Made by a program: the position numbers and the translations under genes
The notes under the pieces: generated by a model
Seen by the model: the letters and a program-made list of their open reading frames with translations, nothing else
Told to the model about the DNA's origin: nothing
Databases searched by the model: none
Assembly: GCF_019679435.2 (NCBI RefSeq)
Contig: NZ_CP139781.1
Location: forward strand, 1 to 64,000
DNA from: Actomonas aquatica
GTDB taxonomy: Bacteria > Verrucomicrobiota > Verrucomicrobiia > Opitutales > Opitutaceae
DNA length: 64,000 nt
Direction: 5' to 3'
Shown: positions 7,169 through 16,012 of the stretch, in pieces
Layout of the letters: each line of letters opens with the position of its first letter
Numbering within the stretch: the stretch's first letter is position 1

Positions 7169-7600
7169 ATGCTGAGAGCGTTGTTGTTTAACTGGTTGAG
7201 TCAACGCCGCGTGGGGGGCAACCGAGGCGAAGCGGGGGAGCGGCGCGCCGAGGTGTTTTTGGTCAAAGAGCGCGGGATGAAGCTGGTGGCGCGCAACTGG
7301 CGGAACCCGCGGGACCGGCGCGAGGAAATCGACCTTGTGATGCGCGACGGCGAGGTGTTGGTGTTTGTGGAGGTGAAGGCGCGGTCGGATCTGGCGCGGG
7401 TGCCGGGCCTGTATGCCATCGACAAGCGCAAACGGGCCGTCCTGCGCCGCGCCATTCGCGCCTACCTGTGGCACCTGCGGGAAGAGCCGCACACCCATCG
7501 CTTCGATGTGGTGGAGCTGGCCTGTCCGGATGGCGAAGACATGACGGCGGCGACGGTGCGGCACTTCGAGAATGTGCGGCTGGATCGGCCTATTCGCTGA
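7169..7600 (+). CDS. YraN/UPF0102 family endonuclease-like protein
   Basis: A 143-residue protein of the UPF0102 family, which has a Holliday-junction-resolvase/restriction-endonuclease-like fold. Visible family landmarks are [26 protein letters not shown] (about 17-42), the acidic catalytic-type residues in [22 protein letters not shown] (Glu/Asp and E-x-K), and a C-terminal helix pair with RFDVVEL. The start [10 protein letters not shown] at 7169 is preferred because the upstream in-frame residues do not look like the family. Its physiological role is unresolved. It is transcribed divergently from pilB. Confidence 0.85.
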   Translation: MLRALLFNWLSQRRVGGNRGEAGERRAEVFLVKERGMKLVARNWRNPRDRREEIDLVMRDGEVLVFVEVKARSDLARVPGLYAIDKRKRAVLRRAIRAYLWHLREEPHTHRFDVVELACPDGEDMTAATVRHFENVRLDRPIR

Positions 7601-7691
7601 CAATCAGAAATAACCGTCATGGGTGAGCCCTCCAGAATGTAGGCTTCGGCCTTGCTAGGGCCGGACTTTGGCATGTCTTCATTCAATACTT

Positions 7692-9224
7692 ATGGCTGAT
7701 TCTTCCCGCCATCCCTTTCTTCAAGGCTTGAGCAAGCACCGCGGCGCCCCGCCGACCGCGGTCGTGATTTTTGGCGCCTCTGGCGACCTCACCAAACGCA
7801 AGCTCATCCCTGCCGTCTACAACTTGGCCGCCGACAATCTGCTGCCGCCGGATTTCCACCTCATCGGTTATGGTCGCAAGGAGATCGCCCACGAGGCGTT
7901 CCGCGAGCTGGCCGCCGAGGCGATAAAGGAATTCTCCCGGCGCGAGCTGAGCGACGACGTCTGGGACCGCATCGCCGAGCGCACCACCTACGTGGCCGGC
8001 GGTTACGACGACCCGGAGGCCTTCAAGCGCCTCGCCGCGCATCTCGAGGAGATCGAAAAGAAGGTCGGCCGCGACGTGCAGCCGCTGTTCTACATCTCCA
8101 CGCCGCCGTCGGTTTTCGCGCCGATTTTGGAGGGGCTCGGCTCCTGCGGTCTGGCCCGCAAGCACCTCGACACGGCCCATCACGCCAAGGTGATCATCGA
8201 GAAACCCTTTGGCCGTGACCTGGAGTCGGCCCGCGAGCTCAACCGCACCATCCGCGGCGTGTTCGAGGAGCATCAGGTGTATCGCATCGACCACTACCTC
8301 GGCAAAGAGACGGTGCAGGACCTCCTGGTGCAGCGTTTCGCCAACGCCATTTTTGAGCCGCTGTGGAATCGCAACTACATCGACAACGTGCAGATCACCG
8401 TGGCCGAAGAGGTCGGGGTGGGCACGCGTGGCGGTTATTACGAGCAGAGCGGTGCGCTCCGCGACATGATCCAGAACCACACCATGCAGCTGCTCGCGCT
8501 CACCGCGATGGAGCCGCCGGTGTCACTCGACGCGGAGGCCATTCGCGACGAGAAGGTGAAGCTGTTGCGCGCCATTCAGCCCCTCGACGTCAAACCGGGT
8601 GGCGACGTGGTTCGCGCTCAATACGGCGAGGGCATGATGGGCGGCAAACCCGTGCCGGGTTACCTGCAGGAAGAGGGCATCGCGCCGGACTCCGCCACCG
8701 AGACCTACGCGGGCATTCGCCTCTCGATCAACAACTGGCGCTGGCAGGGCGTGCCCTTCTACCTGCGCTCCGGCAAACGTATGGCGCGTCGCGTCACCGA
8801 GATCGCGGTGCAGTTTAAGCGTCCGCCGGGCACCTTGTTTGCCGGCGGCGGTTTCGACGTCGCGGCCAACACGTTGTCGTTCCAGATCCAGCCCGACGAA
8901 GGGTTGAGCATGATCCTCAACGGCAAGGTTCCCGGGCTCGAGACCCGCATGCAGCCGGTGAAAATGAACTTCCGCTACAGCACGACTTTTGGCTCCAACA
9001 CGCCGGAGGCCTACGAACGCCTGGTGCTCGATGCCATGATCGGTGACGGCACGCTCTTCATCCGCGGCGACGAAGCGGAAACCTCCTGGAAGCTTTACAC
9101 GCCGGTGCTGGAAGCTTGGCACGGCAGCCGCAGCGGTATGGACACCTATGCCGCCGGCTCCTGGGGCCCGTCGAATGCCGACGCCATGCTCGCCGCCCAG
9201 AAGCACATCTGGCGCAAGCCCTGA
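7692..9224 (+). CDS. zwf: Glucose-6-phosphate 1-dehydrogenase
   Basis: A 510-residue enzyme that oxidises glucose-6-phosphate to 6-phosphogluconolactone with NADP+, the entry step of the oxidative pentose phosphate pathway. The N-terminal Rossmann signature is VVIFGASGDLTKRKL (about 24-38). The active-site signature RIDHYLGKE (about 196-204) contains the catalytic region His and substrate-binding Lys. Length is typical for the family. The start MADSSRHPF at 7692 is chosen over an in-frame ATG 24 bp upstream because the latter lies in low-similarity sequence. It leads a zwf-opcA-pgl group with a 19-bp gap to opcA. Confidence 0.97.
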   Translation: MADSSRHPFLQGLSKHRGAPPTAVVIFGASGDLTKRKLIPAVYNLAADNLLPPDFHLIGYGRKEIAHEAFRELAAEAIKEFSRRELSDDVWDRIAERTTYVAGGYDDPEAFKRLAAHLEEIEKKVGRDVQPLFYISTPPSVFAPILEGLGSCGLARKHLDTAHHAKVIIEKPFGRDLESARELNRTIRGVFEEHQVYRIDHYLGKETVQDLLVQRFANAIFEPLWNRNYIDNVQITVAEEVGVGTRGGYYEQSGALRDMIQNHTMQLLALTAMEPPVSLDAEAIRDEKVKLLRAIQPLDVKPGGDVVRAQYGEGMMGGKPVPGYLQEEGIAPDSATETYAGIRLSINNWRWQGVPFYLRSGKRMARRVTEIAVQFKRPPGTLFAGGGFDVAANTLSFQIQPDEGLSMILNGKVPGLETRMQPVKMNFRYSTTFGSNTPEAYERLVLDAMIGDGTLFIRGDEAETSWKLYTPVLEAWHGSRSGMDTYAAGSWGPSNADAMLAAQKHIWRKP

Positions 9225-9243
9225 ACCGCGGAGGCGCCCAGCC

Positions 9244-10233
9244 ATGTCCCAGGTATTTGAATCCCTCCCCGGAGCCGAGGTCTCGGTCAGCGACATCAAA
9301 CACAGCCTCAACAAGCTGTGGGAAGACGCCACCAAGACCGGCAGCGCCGCGCCTGCGCCCAATACGGTGCGGGCCATGCAGATGAATTTTGTGCTGCACT
9401 TCGGTTTCGCCACCGATCCGGACGACGCCCTCGCGCAGTTCGAGACCATCAAAAAATTTGCCCGGCGCTACCCGTGCCGCGTGGTCGTGCTTTGCCCGCT
9501 CAAAGAAGACGACGGCGTCGAAGAGATGCGCGCCAAGGTTTACGGCGAGTGTTTCCTCGGCAAATCCAAGAGCGACACGCGTTGCGTCGAGTTCGTGATG
9601 CTGAGCTATCCGCTCAAGCTGCGACGGTTTCTGGAGAGCCAGGTTTCGGTCTGCCTCTCCACCGATCTGCCGCTCTATTACTGGGCGCATCGCTTTTCCG
9701 ACAGCAACCGACTGGCCGACTACCAGTTCATGCTGCAGCACGCCAAGCGCGTCATTTTCGACACGGCCATCGTGCCGGCCGACGCCATGTCCTACCCGTG
9801 GCCGAAACCGGAGGCGATCCGCGATCTGGTGCATGCCCGCCTGCTGCCGGTGCGGCAGTCGCTCGGGCAATTCCTGTCGGGCTTCGAACCCGCCAAGCTG
9901 GTCGAAGGCCTGCAACAGGTGCGGTTGTATCATAAAGCCAAATACGGCCCGGAAGCCCGCGTGCTGCTGGCTTGGTTGCGCGAGCGCCTCGAGCGCTGCG
10001 GCCTGGAAGGTGAGTTCGACGGTGTCATCACGCCGAGCGAAGCCGTCGGCATCGACGACTTCGCCGTGGAGTTCCGCTACACCGGCGGTGAGCGCTGCTT
10101 TAAATGGCGCGCTGACATCGCGAAAAACCACGCCGAGTTTGCCGCCGATATGGGGGGCGGACGCGTGGATCTCACCACGGCCATGCACCTGCTCGAACCC
10201 TCGGCCGCGATGGCCGAAGCGGTGTTTTTCTAA
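9244..10233 (+). CDS. opcA: Glucose-6-phosphate dehydrogenase assembly protein OpcA-like
   Basis: A 329-residue protein of the OpcA family, which in cyanobacteria and actinobacteria associates with and activates glucose-6-phosphate dehydrogenase, linking it to redox state. Recognisable segments are ARRYPCRVVVLCPLKEDDG (about 75-93), VSVCLSTDLPLYYWAHRFSD (about 136-155) and KRVIFDTAIVPAD. Its place 19 bp behind zwf and before pgl supports the role. The ATG at 9244 follows the zwf stop directly; an extended frame within zwf has no family similarity. Full length. Confidence 0.88.
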   Translation: MSQVFESLPGAEVSVSDIKHSLNKLWEDATKTGSAAPAPNTVRAMQMNFVLHFGFATDPDDALAQFETIKKFARRYPCRVVVLCPLKEDDGVEEMRAKVYGECFLGKSKSDTRCVEFVMLSYPLKLRRFLESQVSVCLSTDLPLYYWAHRFSDSNRLADYQFMLQHAKRVIFDTAIVPADAMSYPWPKPEAIRDLVHARLLPVRQSLGQFLSGFEPAKLVEGLQQVRLYHKAKYGPEARVLLAWLRERLERCGLEGEFDGVITPSEAVGIDDFAVEFRYTGGERCFKWRADIAKNHAEFAADMGGGRVDLTTAMHLLEPSAAMAEAVFF

Positions 10234-10245
10234 ACGCATTTTGTT

Positions 10246-10360
10246 GAACCACGAATGGACACGAAAGGCTCCACTACCGTTTCGCCGGGTGAGGAGTTGC
10301 CTTTCGGAGTTCTCAACGCGTAGCCGGCAGGCGAAGCTATTCGGGCCATTCGTGGTTAAC
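10246..10360. repeat. Inverted repeat in the opcA-pgl gap
   Basis: GAACCACGAATGG near 10246 and its complement CCATTCGTGGTT near 10347-10358 bracket about 90 bp between opcA and pgl, giving a potential long-range hairpin. The sequence in between has no gene. Confidence 0.5.
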
Positions 10361-10373
10361 CTCCCTTGCTTAC

Positions 10374-11108
10374 ATGACTGAGAAACAGACAGATTACGGC
10401 CGGTTGCTGATCGGCGAGAAAATGGAATTGTTCGCCGAGGCCGTGCGCCTCGCGGTCGCGCAAAAAGAGGCGAGCGAGAGCACGAACTTCACCTGGGCCT
10501 TCACTGGTGGTTCCACGCCGCAGGCTTGGTATCAGTGGGCGGCGGAGACCGATGCCATTCCGGCAGAGGTGCTCGCGTCGACGCACTTCACGGTGAGTGA
10601 CGAACGCTGCGTGCCGCTCAACAGCGACGAGAGCAATTTCGGCAACGCCGAGCGCAAACTGCTCGCGCCGAAGAGCGTGCCGGTGGAGCACCGTCATCCG
10701 TGGGTCGTGGCTTACGAACCCGAAAAGGCGGCCGAGGCCTACCGCCGCACCATGCAGCTGCTCAACCCGCCGGGCAAAGCCTACGATGTGTGTTTCCTCG
10801 GCATGGGCGACGACGCGCACACGGCGTCGTTTTTCCCGGGCAGCGAATTGCTGAAGTCGGACGGCAGTGTGTTTTTCGCCGCGGTCGACACCCCACAAAA
10901 AGGCTGGCGCCTCACCATCACCCCCACGGGCCTGCAGGCCTGCGGCCTGATCGTGGTCATGACGCTGGGCGCGGGCAAAGCCGAGGCGCTGAAGCGCGTG
11001 TTGGAAGGCGACGACGCGTTGCTCGATGCGCCTTCGAAGATTTTGAAGACCTGCGCCGACAAGGTCGTGTGGTTGGTCGACGAAGCGGCAGCGAGTCAGC
11101 TGAGCTGA
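10374..11108 (+). CDS. pgl: 6-phosphogluconolactonase
   Basis: A 244-residue DevB-type lactonase that hydrolyses 6-phosphogluconolactone to 6-phosphogluconate. The family landmarks are WAFTGGSTPQAWY (about 41-53), FTVSDERCVPLNSDESNFG (about 73-91) and the strongly conserved VCFLGMGDDAHTASFFPGS (about 138-156). It completes the zwf-opcA-pgl group; no gnd or edd is present in the window. The start MTEKQTDYGRLL at 10374 gives the normal length. The stop is 70 bp before the 179-bp repeat block. Confidence 0.95.
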   Translation: MTEKQTDYGRLLIGEKMELFAEAVRLAVAQKEASESTNFTWAFTGGSTPQAWYQWAAETDAIPAEVLASTHFTVSDERCVPLNSDESNFGNAERKLLAPKSVPVEHRHPWVVAYEPEKAAEAYRRTMQLLNPPGKAYDVCFLGMGDDAHTASFFPGSELLKSDGSVFFAAVDTPQKGWRLTITPTGLQACGLIVVMTLGAGKAEALKRVLEGDDALLDAPSKILKTCADKVVWLVDEAAASQLS

Positions 11109-11179
11109 GTTGCGCTGAACGAGCCTGACGTGGACCGGCCTCACCGAGGCCGGCTACAGCATTTGCCTCGGTAAATGCC

Positions 11180-11565
11180 AATGCCGGCTGAAGCCGGCGC
11201 TACGGGGTGTCGGTGTGGGGCGAATGTCGGGCGTGAAGCCCGAGCCACAGGTGAGTTGCGGTGCTTTGCCGTGGGTCGGGCTTTACGCCCGACTGCGTTG
11301 TTTACGCTTGGTCGGTCGTAGCGGCGGCTTCAGCCGCCGACTCGATTTACGGGCGAAGAATGCCGGCTGAAGCCGGCACTACGGGGTGTCGGGGTGCGGC
11401 GAATGTCGGGCGTAAAGCCCCACCCACAGGTGAGTTGCGGTGCTTTGCCGTGGGTCGGGCTTTACGCCCGACGGCGGCGTTTACGCTTGGTCGGTCGTAG
11501 CGGCGGCTTCAGCCGCCGACTCGATTTACGGGCGAAGAATGCCGGCTGAAGCCGGCACTACGGGA
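11180..11565. repeat. Tandem 179-bp repeat block made of palindromes
   Basis: Two complete units (11180-11358 and 11359-11537) and the beginning of a third (from 11538) repeat in direct orientation with a period of 179 bp and a few substitutions. Each unit contains several hairpins: GCCGGCTGAAGCCGGC, GTCGGGC/GCCCGAC in both orientations, and GGCGGCTTCAGCCGCC. The third, partial unit runs into the end of the GH39 gene and supplies its stop codon. A separate palindrome, CCGGCC-TCACCG-AGGCCGG, precedes the block at about 11136. The gap 11109-11557 holds no gene. Confidence 0.88.
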
Positions 11566-13237
11566 CTTCGACGAGCACGACGCTTTGCGGGGCGAGGGTG
11601 AGGGTTACGCTGCCGTCCGCGGCGAGGCGTAGGTTTTCACTGGTGAGCTGCGAGGCGGCGTGGAGGGCGGCGATCTGCGCGGGCGTCGGCTCCTGCGGTT
11701 CCCCCATTTCGCGCCAAGTCGTGTAGGCGTTGGCGTGGGTGGCGTCGATGCGTTGGGCGGTGGCGTAGAGGGGAGCCGTGCCGCCGGTCCAGACGAGGCG
11801 CACAGTGGCGCTTTGGTCGTCGGTATCGATGTCGTGGAAGTTCCACAGGAGCACCTGGCCGGAGGTCGTGGCGACGGCACCGACGTCGGGTCGCCCCCGC
11901 ACGCTGTCGGCGATGATCTGAGCGGTGCTGAGCATGTCTGGATTGTCGACGCGCACGCGTTCACCCTCGAGTTGGGCGAAGAGGCGGAAGGCGTTCAGCA
12001 CGGGCAGGGCGACCTCGTTGGTGGTGAAGGCGCGCAGGCCGTTGAACCACGGTTGATCGTGGAAGGTGAAGGCCCAGCTGACGGCGCCTTCGAGGCGCAC
12101 GCCGTGCTCGGCCATCAGGTCCTGTTTGCGCATGAAGGCGGCCGCGCTGTAGGCGGCGAATTGCGAGGTGCGGCGGTAGTCGCGCTCGGGATCGAGGGTG
12201 GCGGGGCAACCGGCGCAGCCTTCGGGGTCGGATTCGCCGATGTAGACCGGCAGGTCTTTGTATTCGGGAAACGACGCGATGATGCGGGCGTAGGTGTCGA
12301 TGGTCTTGAGCTGGTTGCGCAGGTTCATCTCCACGCGGCCCTGCTCGTCGAGGCGGGTGGTGCCTTTGGCGTGGAAGGCAATGAAGTCGAGCGGCGCGCC
12401 GATTTCGCCGGTGGCGGCGTTGAGGCCGGAGCGGCAGTGTTCGAGGAAGGCCTCCATAAACACATCGCCGTTTTTCCACCCCGGGTCGGTGACGTGAGGA
12501 CCACCTACGCGGGCTTGGGGCAGGACCGATTTCACACCGGCGGCGAAGTGATCATAGAGCATGAAGAACTCCTCCATGGTGCCTTTGAAGTAGGGCGACT
12601 CGGGTTCGTTCCAAGGTTCCCACAACCAGGATTCGACGCGTTCACGGCCGTAGCGGTCGACGCTGTGTTGCACCCAGGCGGCGATGAGGTCCTGCCACTT
12701 TTGATAGTCCTTGGGCGGATAGAAGGCGCCGCCCGAAACCATGTCCTTGGGCAGGCCGCGCTGGGTGAGTTCCGGCGTGTAGGGCTCGGGTTGCGAGGAG
12801 AGATCGCGCGGCATGAAGCCGGCTTGGACGAAGGGCTCGGTGTTGTAGCGGGTGAGTTCGTCCATGATCTGGTCCATGATCGTCCAGTCGTAGACCGGAT
12901 TGCCGGCGGCGTCCTCGGTGTAGGCGTTGGTGCTGGACCATTTGAGTGCGAGGGTGCCGTCGCCGCTGGTGAGCAGGTGGTGGACGCGCACGTGGATGGG
13001 CGCGGGGGCGGCGAGGGCGCGGAGTTCGCCGAGGAGGTGTTGGCCTTCCGGGGTGAGGGTGGTGAGGGCCTCGTCGTAACCGAAGTAGTTCCAAATCGGC
13101 CGCAGTTCGCCGATGGGTTCGTCGGTGTGGACGGTAAGGGTGGTGACGGGTTGCGCGGCGGCGGGGACAGCGGCCACGACGGTGAATAGTGCAGCGAGAG
13201 CGGCCCAGTGGGGTCGCGAACAAAGGGGCAGGGGCAT
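11558..13237 (-). CDS. GH39-like glycoside hydrolase (putative beta-xylosidase), secreted
   Basis: A 559-residue exported protein. The signal peptide covers about residues 1-29 (LAALFTVVAAVPAAAQ). The catalytic barrel resembles GH39: EPWNEPESPYFKG near 210 contains the probable acid/base Glu, and VYIGESDPEG near 335 the probable nucleophile Glu. The C-terminal region (about 430 on) is a beta domain with VLLWNFHDIDTDD. GH39 members act on beta-xylosides and some uronic-acid polymers, so the exact substrate is open. The ATG at 13237 is preferred over an upstream TTG since the signal peptide starts there. The stop codon lies in the 179-bp repeat. Confidence 0.82.
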   Translation of the reverse strand: MPLPLCSRPHWAALAALFTVVAAVPAAAQPVTTLTVHTDEPIGELRPIWNYFGYDEALTTLTPEGQHLLGELRALAAPAPIHVRVHHLLTSGDGTLALKWSSTNAYTEDAAGNPVYDWTIMDQIMDELTRYNTEPFVQAGFMPRDLSSQPEPYTPELTQRGLPKDMVSGGAFYPPKDYQKWQDLIAAWVQHSVDRYGRERVESWLWEPWNEPESPYFKGTMEEFFMLYDHFAAGVKSVLPQARVGGPHVTDPGWKNGDVFMEAFLEHCRSGLNAATGEIGAPLDFIAFHAKGTTRLDEQGRVEMNLRNQLKTIDTYARIIASFPEYKDLPVYIGESDPEGCAGCPATLDPERDYRRTSQFAAYSAAAFMRKQDLMAEHGVRLEGAVSWAFTFHDQPWFNGLRAFTTNEVALPVLNAFRLFAQLEGERVRVDNPDMLSTAQIIADSVRGRPDVGAVATTSGQVLLWNFHDIDTDDQSATVRLVWTGGTAPLYATAQRIDATHANAYTTWREMGEPQEPTPAQIAALHAASQLTSENLRLAADGSVTLTLAPQSVVLVEVP

Positions 13238-13304
13238 GGTTGGATGGTTGGGGAGGAGGTGGGGCCGATCCAACGCCGCCGGTGCTTACCGTTAGCGGCG
13301 GCCG

Positions 13305-13337
13305 ACAAAAAACCCGCGCCGGATGGGGCGCGGGTTG
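13305..13337 (-). terminator. Rho-independent terminator after the symporter gene
   Basis: Read on the minus strand, a 9-bp GC-rich stem ACCCGCGCC / GGCGCGGGT with loop CCATCC is followed directly by a run of T. It lies 28 bp after the symporter stop and upstream of the GH39 gene, so GH39 probably has its own promoter. Confidence 0.85.
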
Positions 13338-13364
13338 GAGAGGGGAGCGGATGGGGCAGCGCGC

Positions 13365-15035
13365 TCAGTTCAGCCAGAAGCTGAAGTAGACGTAGATGCC
13401 GAGCACCAGCGCGAGCACGAGGATGGAACCCCAGACTTCCGGCGCGCCCCACGAGGCGCGATTCTCGGCGGCCTGTTCCGGGGTGTCGGAGCCGTAGGTG
13501 AGGCCAGCGATGGACGCTTCGGGTTGGGCGGGAGCGGTCAGCGACGCTCCGATCACGACCACGATGCTGATCACGAGCAGCCAGCCAGAGGCGTAGAGGA
13601 AGTTGAAGGCGCCGATAGCATGGAGCAGGCCGGTATCACCGAAGGCGCCGCCGCCGTCGAGGGCCTGCAGGGTGAGTTTGATCATACCGAGCACGAAGCC
13701 GACGGTGAGGCCGACGAAGGCGCCGCGGGCGTTGATGCGCTTGAAGAACAAGCCGAGCAGGAAGACCGCGGTGATGGGCGGAGCGAGGTAGCCCTGCACG
13801 CTTTGCAGGTATTGGTAGAGGCCGCCGCCAGAGACCAACTTCATGACCGGAATCCAGATGATACCGGCGATGACCACGAAGCTCGTGGCGACGCGACCGA
13901 CGCGCACGAGTTCCTTCTCGGAACGGCCGGGGCGCAGCTTGTCGTAGATGTCGACGGTGAAGAGGGTGGCGCAGGAGTTGAAGAGCGAGGCCAGCGAACT
14001 CATGAGGGCCGAGAGCAAACCGGCGACCACGATGCCGCGCAGGCCCTGCGGGAGGAGGGAAGCCACCATGGTCGGGAAGACCATGTCGCCATTCACTTCG
14101 CCGCCGTCTTTGAGCGGGATGGAGATGATGCCCTTGCTGTGCAGGGCGTAGCCGATCATGCCCGGCACGAGGAAGATGAAGACCGGCAGGACCTTGAGGA
14201 AACCGCCGAAGATGGCGCCGCGGCGGGCGTCACGGAGAGACTTCGCGGCGAGGGTGCGTTGCACGATGTATTGGTCGGTGCACCAATACCAGATGCCGAT
14301 GACGGGCGAGGCGATCATGACGCCGAGCCAGGGGAAATCGGGATCGGAGAGCGGACGCCAGAGGGCGAACTGGGCGGGGTCTTCGCCGAGCACGGCTTTG
14401 AGTTCACCCCAGCCGCCGAGCTGTTGCAGACCGAAGATGGTGATGAAGACCGAGCCGAAGAGGAGCAGGCCGGTCTGAGCGACCTCGGTGTAAACCACGG
14501 CGCGCAGACCACCGATGACGGTATAGATACCGGTGAGGACGACCGTGGAGAAGGCGCCGACCCAGAAGGCGTTTTCGGGCGAGCCGAAGGTGTCCGGTAG
14601 CAGCGTCATGAATACAACGGCGCCGGCGTAGACGGTCACGGATACCTTGGTGAAGACGTAGGCGACCAGCGAGACGATGGACAGCGTCCAGCGGGAGCGG
14701 CTGTCGAAGCGACGCTCCAAAAACTCCGGCATGGTGAAGACGTTGGTGCGGTAATAGAACGGCACGAAAATCCAACCCAACATGAGCATAATCCACGCGT
14801 GGAGTTCCCAGTGCGCCTGCGCCATACCATTGGCGGCACCGGAGCCGGCGAGACCGACGATGTGTTCGGAGCCGATGTTGGAGGCGAGGAGGGAGCAACC
14901 GACGACGAACCACGGGATATTACGTCCGGCGAGGAAGTAGTCGGCAGTGGTCTCCGTCTTGCGGGAGCTATACCAAGCGATGCTGGCGAGCACTACAAAG
15001 TAGGCAGCGATGATAATCCAATCGAGTGGGGTCAT
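13365..15035 (-). CDS. Sodium/solute symporter (SSS family, SGLT-like)
   Basis: A 556-residue integral membrane protein with about 13-14 hydrophobic segments from LDWIIIAAYFVVLASIAWYSS at the N-terminus to VWGSILVLALVLGIYVYFSF at the C-terminus. Family marks are DYFLAGRNIPWFVVGCSLLASNIGSEH (about 33-59) and GGLRAVVYTEVAQTGLLLFG, both typical of SGLT-type sugar transporters. WYWCTDQYIVQRTLAAK (about 249-265) is the SGLT pattern. It would import a sugar or sugar acid with Na+. It lies 101 bp after the DUF1080 gene on the same strand and ahead of GH39, suggesting a shared carbohydrate locus. Confidence 0.92.
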   Translation of the reverse strand: MTPLDWIIIAAYFVVLASIAWYSSRKTETTADYFLAGRNIPWFVVGCSLLASNIGSEHIVGLAGSGAANGMAQAHWELHAWIMLMLGWIFVPFYYRTNVFTMPEFLERRFDSRSRWTLSIVSLVAYVFTKVSVTVYAGAVVFMTLLPDTFGSPENAFWVGAFSTVVLTGIYTVIGGLRAVVYTEVAQTGLLLFGSVFITIFGLQQLGGWGELKAVLGEDPAQFALWRPLSDPDFPWLGVMIASPVIGIWYWCTDQYIVQRTLAAKSLRDARRGAIFGGFLKVLPVFIFLVPGMIGYALHSKGIISIPLKDGGEVNGDMVFPTMVASLLPQGLRGIVVAGLLSALMSSLASLFNSCATLFTVDIYDKLRPGRSEKELVRVGRVATSFVVIAGIIWIPVMKLVSGGGLYQYLQSVQGYLAPPITAVFLLGLFFKRINARGAFVGLTVGFVLGMIKLTLQALDGGGAFGDTGLLHAIGAFNFLYASGWLLVISIVVVIGASLTAPAQPEASIAGLTYGSDTPEQAAENRASWGAPEVWGSILVLALVLGIYVYFSFWLN

Positions 15036-15136
15036 AGGGGAGGTGGGATAGAAAACGAGGGGAAGGGGCTGCAGAGAAAGGGATCCCCGCAGGCTTGAGG
15101 AGCCTGCGCTGGTTCAACCGTTAGACTAGAGCCGCC

Positions 15137-15940
15137 TCATTTCACGTCGGTGATGGTGCTGACGGGGAGGTCGAGTTCGCGGATCCAGATGTTGCGGTAG
15201 GCGACGGGGTTGCCGTGGTCTTGCAGTTTGATGGGCAGACGCGGCACGTGATAGTTGTATTTTGTGAGTCCGCGCCACTGCGTCGGGCCGGCGAGGGGGA
15301 CGTCGAGTTGGGTGAGCACGCCGTTGTGGAAGACGGTGATGCGGGCGGGCGAGATGAGTTCACCGCCAGCGTCAAAACGCGGGGCGACGAAGATGATGTC
15401 GTAGGTGTTCCAGGTGCCGGGGGGCTGGGTGGCGTTCACCAGCGGCGGGTATTGTTTGTAGACCGAGGCGGCCTGTCCGTTCACGTAGGTCGGGTTGTTG
15501 TGCGAATCGAGGACCTGCACCTCATAGCGCTCCATGAAGAAGACGCCGCTGTTGCCGCGGCCCTGGCTGTTGCCCTTGATCTCGGACGGGGCGCGCCACT
15601 CGAGGTGGAGTTGCACGTCGCCGAAGGCGGCTTTGGTGCGGATGTCGCCGGTCTTGGCCTTCACCACGAGATTGCCATCGATGATGTCCCACGCGGCGGC
15701 GGCGCGGGGTTGGCCTTTTTCCTCAGGGGCGTTGGCGGACTCCCAGGCGTCGAGCGAGCTGCCGTCGAAGAGCATGATGGCGTCGGAGGGGACTTCGCCG
15801 ACTTTCGCGCTCACGAGGGCGGGCTGCGGGGACCAGTATTCCGTCCATTCCGGGGGCGGCAGGCCGTCGTTGGGGGCTTGGGCGAAGAGGCCGGCGGTGA
15901 AGGTGAGGAGGAGCGAGCCGAAGCGGCAGGTCTGACGCAT
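15137..15940 (-). CDS. DUF1080 (3-keto-disaccharide hydrolase fold) exported protein
   Basis: A 267-residue protein with a signal peptide at about 1-21 (FGSLLLTFTAGLFAQ). The mature part is the concanavalin-like DUF1080 domain: IMLFDGSSLDAWESA (about 54-68), WDIIDGNLVVKAKTGDIRTKAAFGDVQLHLEWRAP, GNSGVFFMERYEVQVLDS (about 125-142), and the final GNPVAYRNIWIREL. Some DUF1080 members hydrolyse 3-keto-glycosides. It faces the DTW gene divergently over 72 bp and precedes the symporter, which may take up its product. A palindrome (GCAGGCTTGAGGAGCCTGC, about 15090-15108) lies between DUF1080 and symporter. Confidence 0.9.
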   Translation of the reverse strand: MRQTCRFGSLLLTFTAGLFAQAPNDGLPPPEWTEYWSPQPALVSAKVGEVPSDAIMLFDGSSLDAWESANAPEEKGQPRAAAAWDIIDGNLVVKAKTGDIRTKAAFGDVQLHLEWRAPSEIKGNSQGRGNSGVFFMERYEVQVLDSHNNPTYVNGQAASVYKQYPPLVNATQPPGTWNTYDIIFVAPRFDAGGELISPARITVFHNGVLTQLDVPLAGPTQWRGLTKYNYHVPRLPIKLQDHGNPVAYRNIWIRELDLPVSTITDVK

Positions 15941-16012
15941 AATCGAGTGGCAGATGAGGGTTAGGGGTTGGACGGGTTCGAACAGGCTGTTCTCAATGAA
16001 CCGATTGCCGCG

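Noticed and set aside
11180..11557. CRISPR array
   Set aside because: The repeats are long (179 bp), directly adjacent and built of palindromes; there are no unique spacers and no cas genes.
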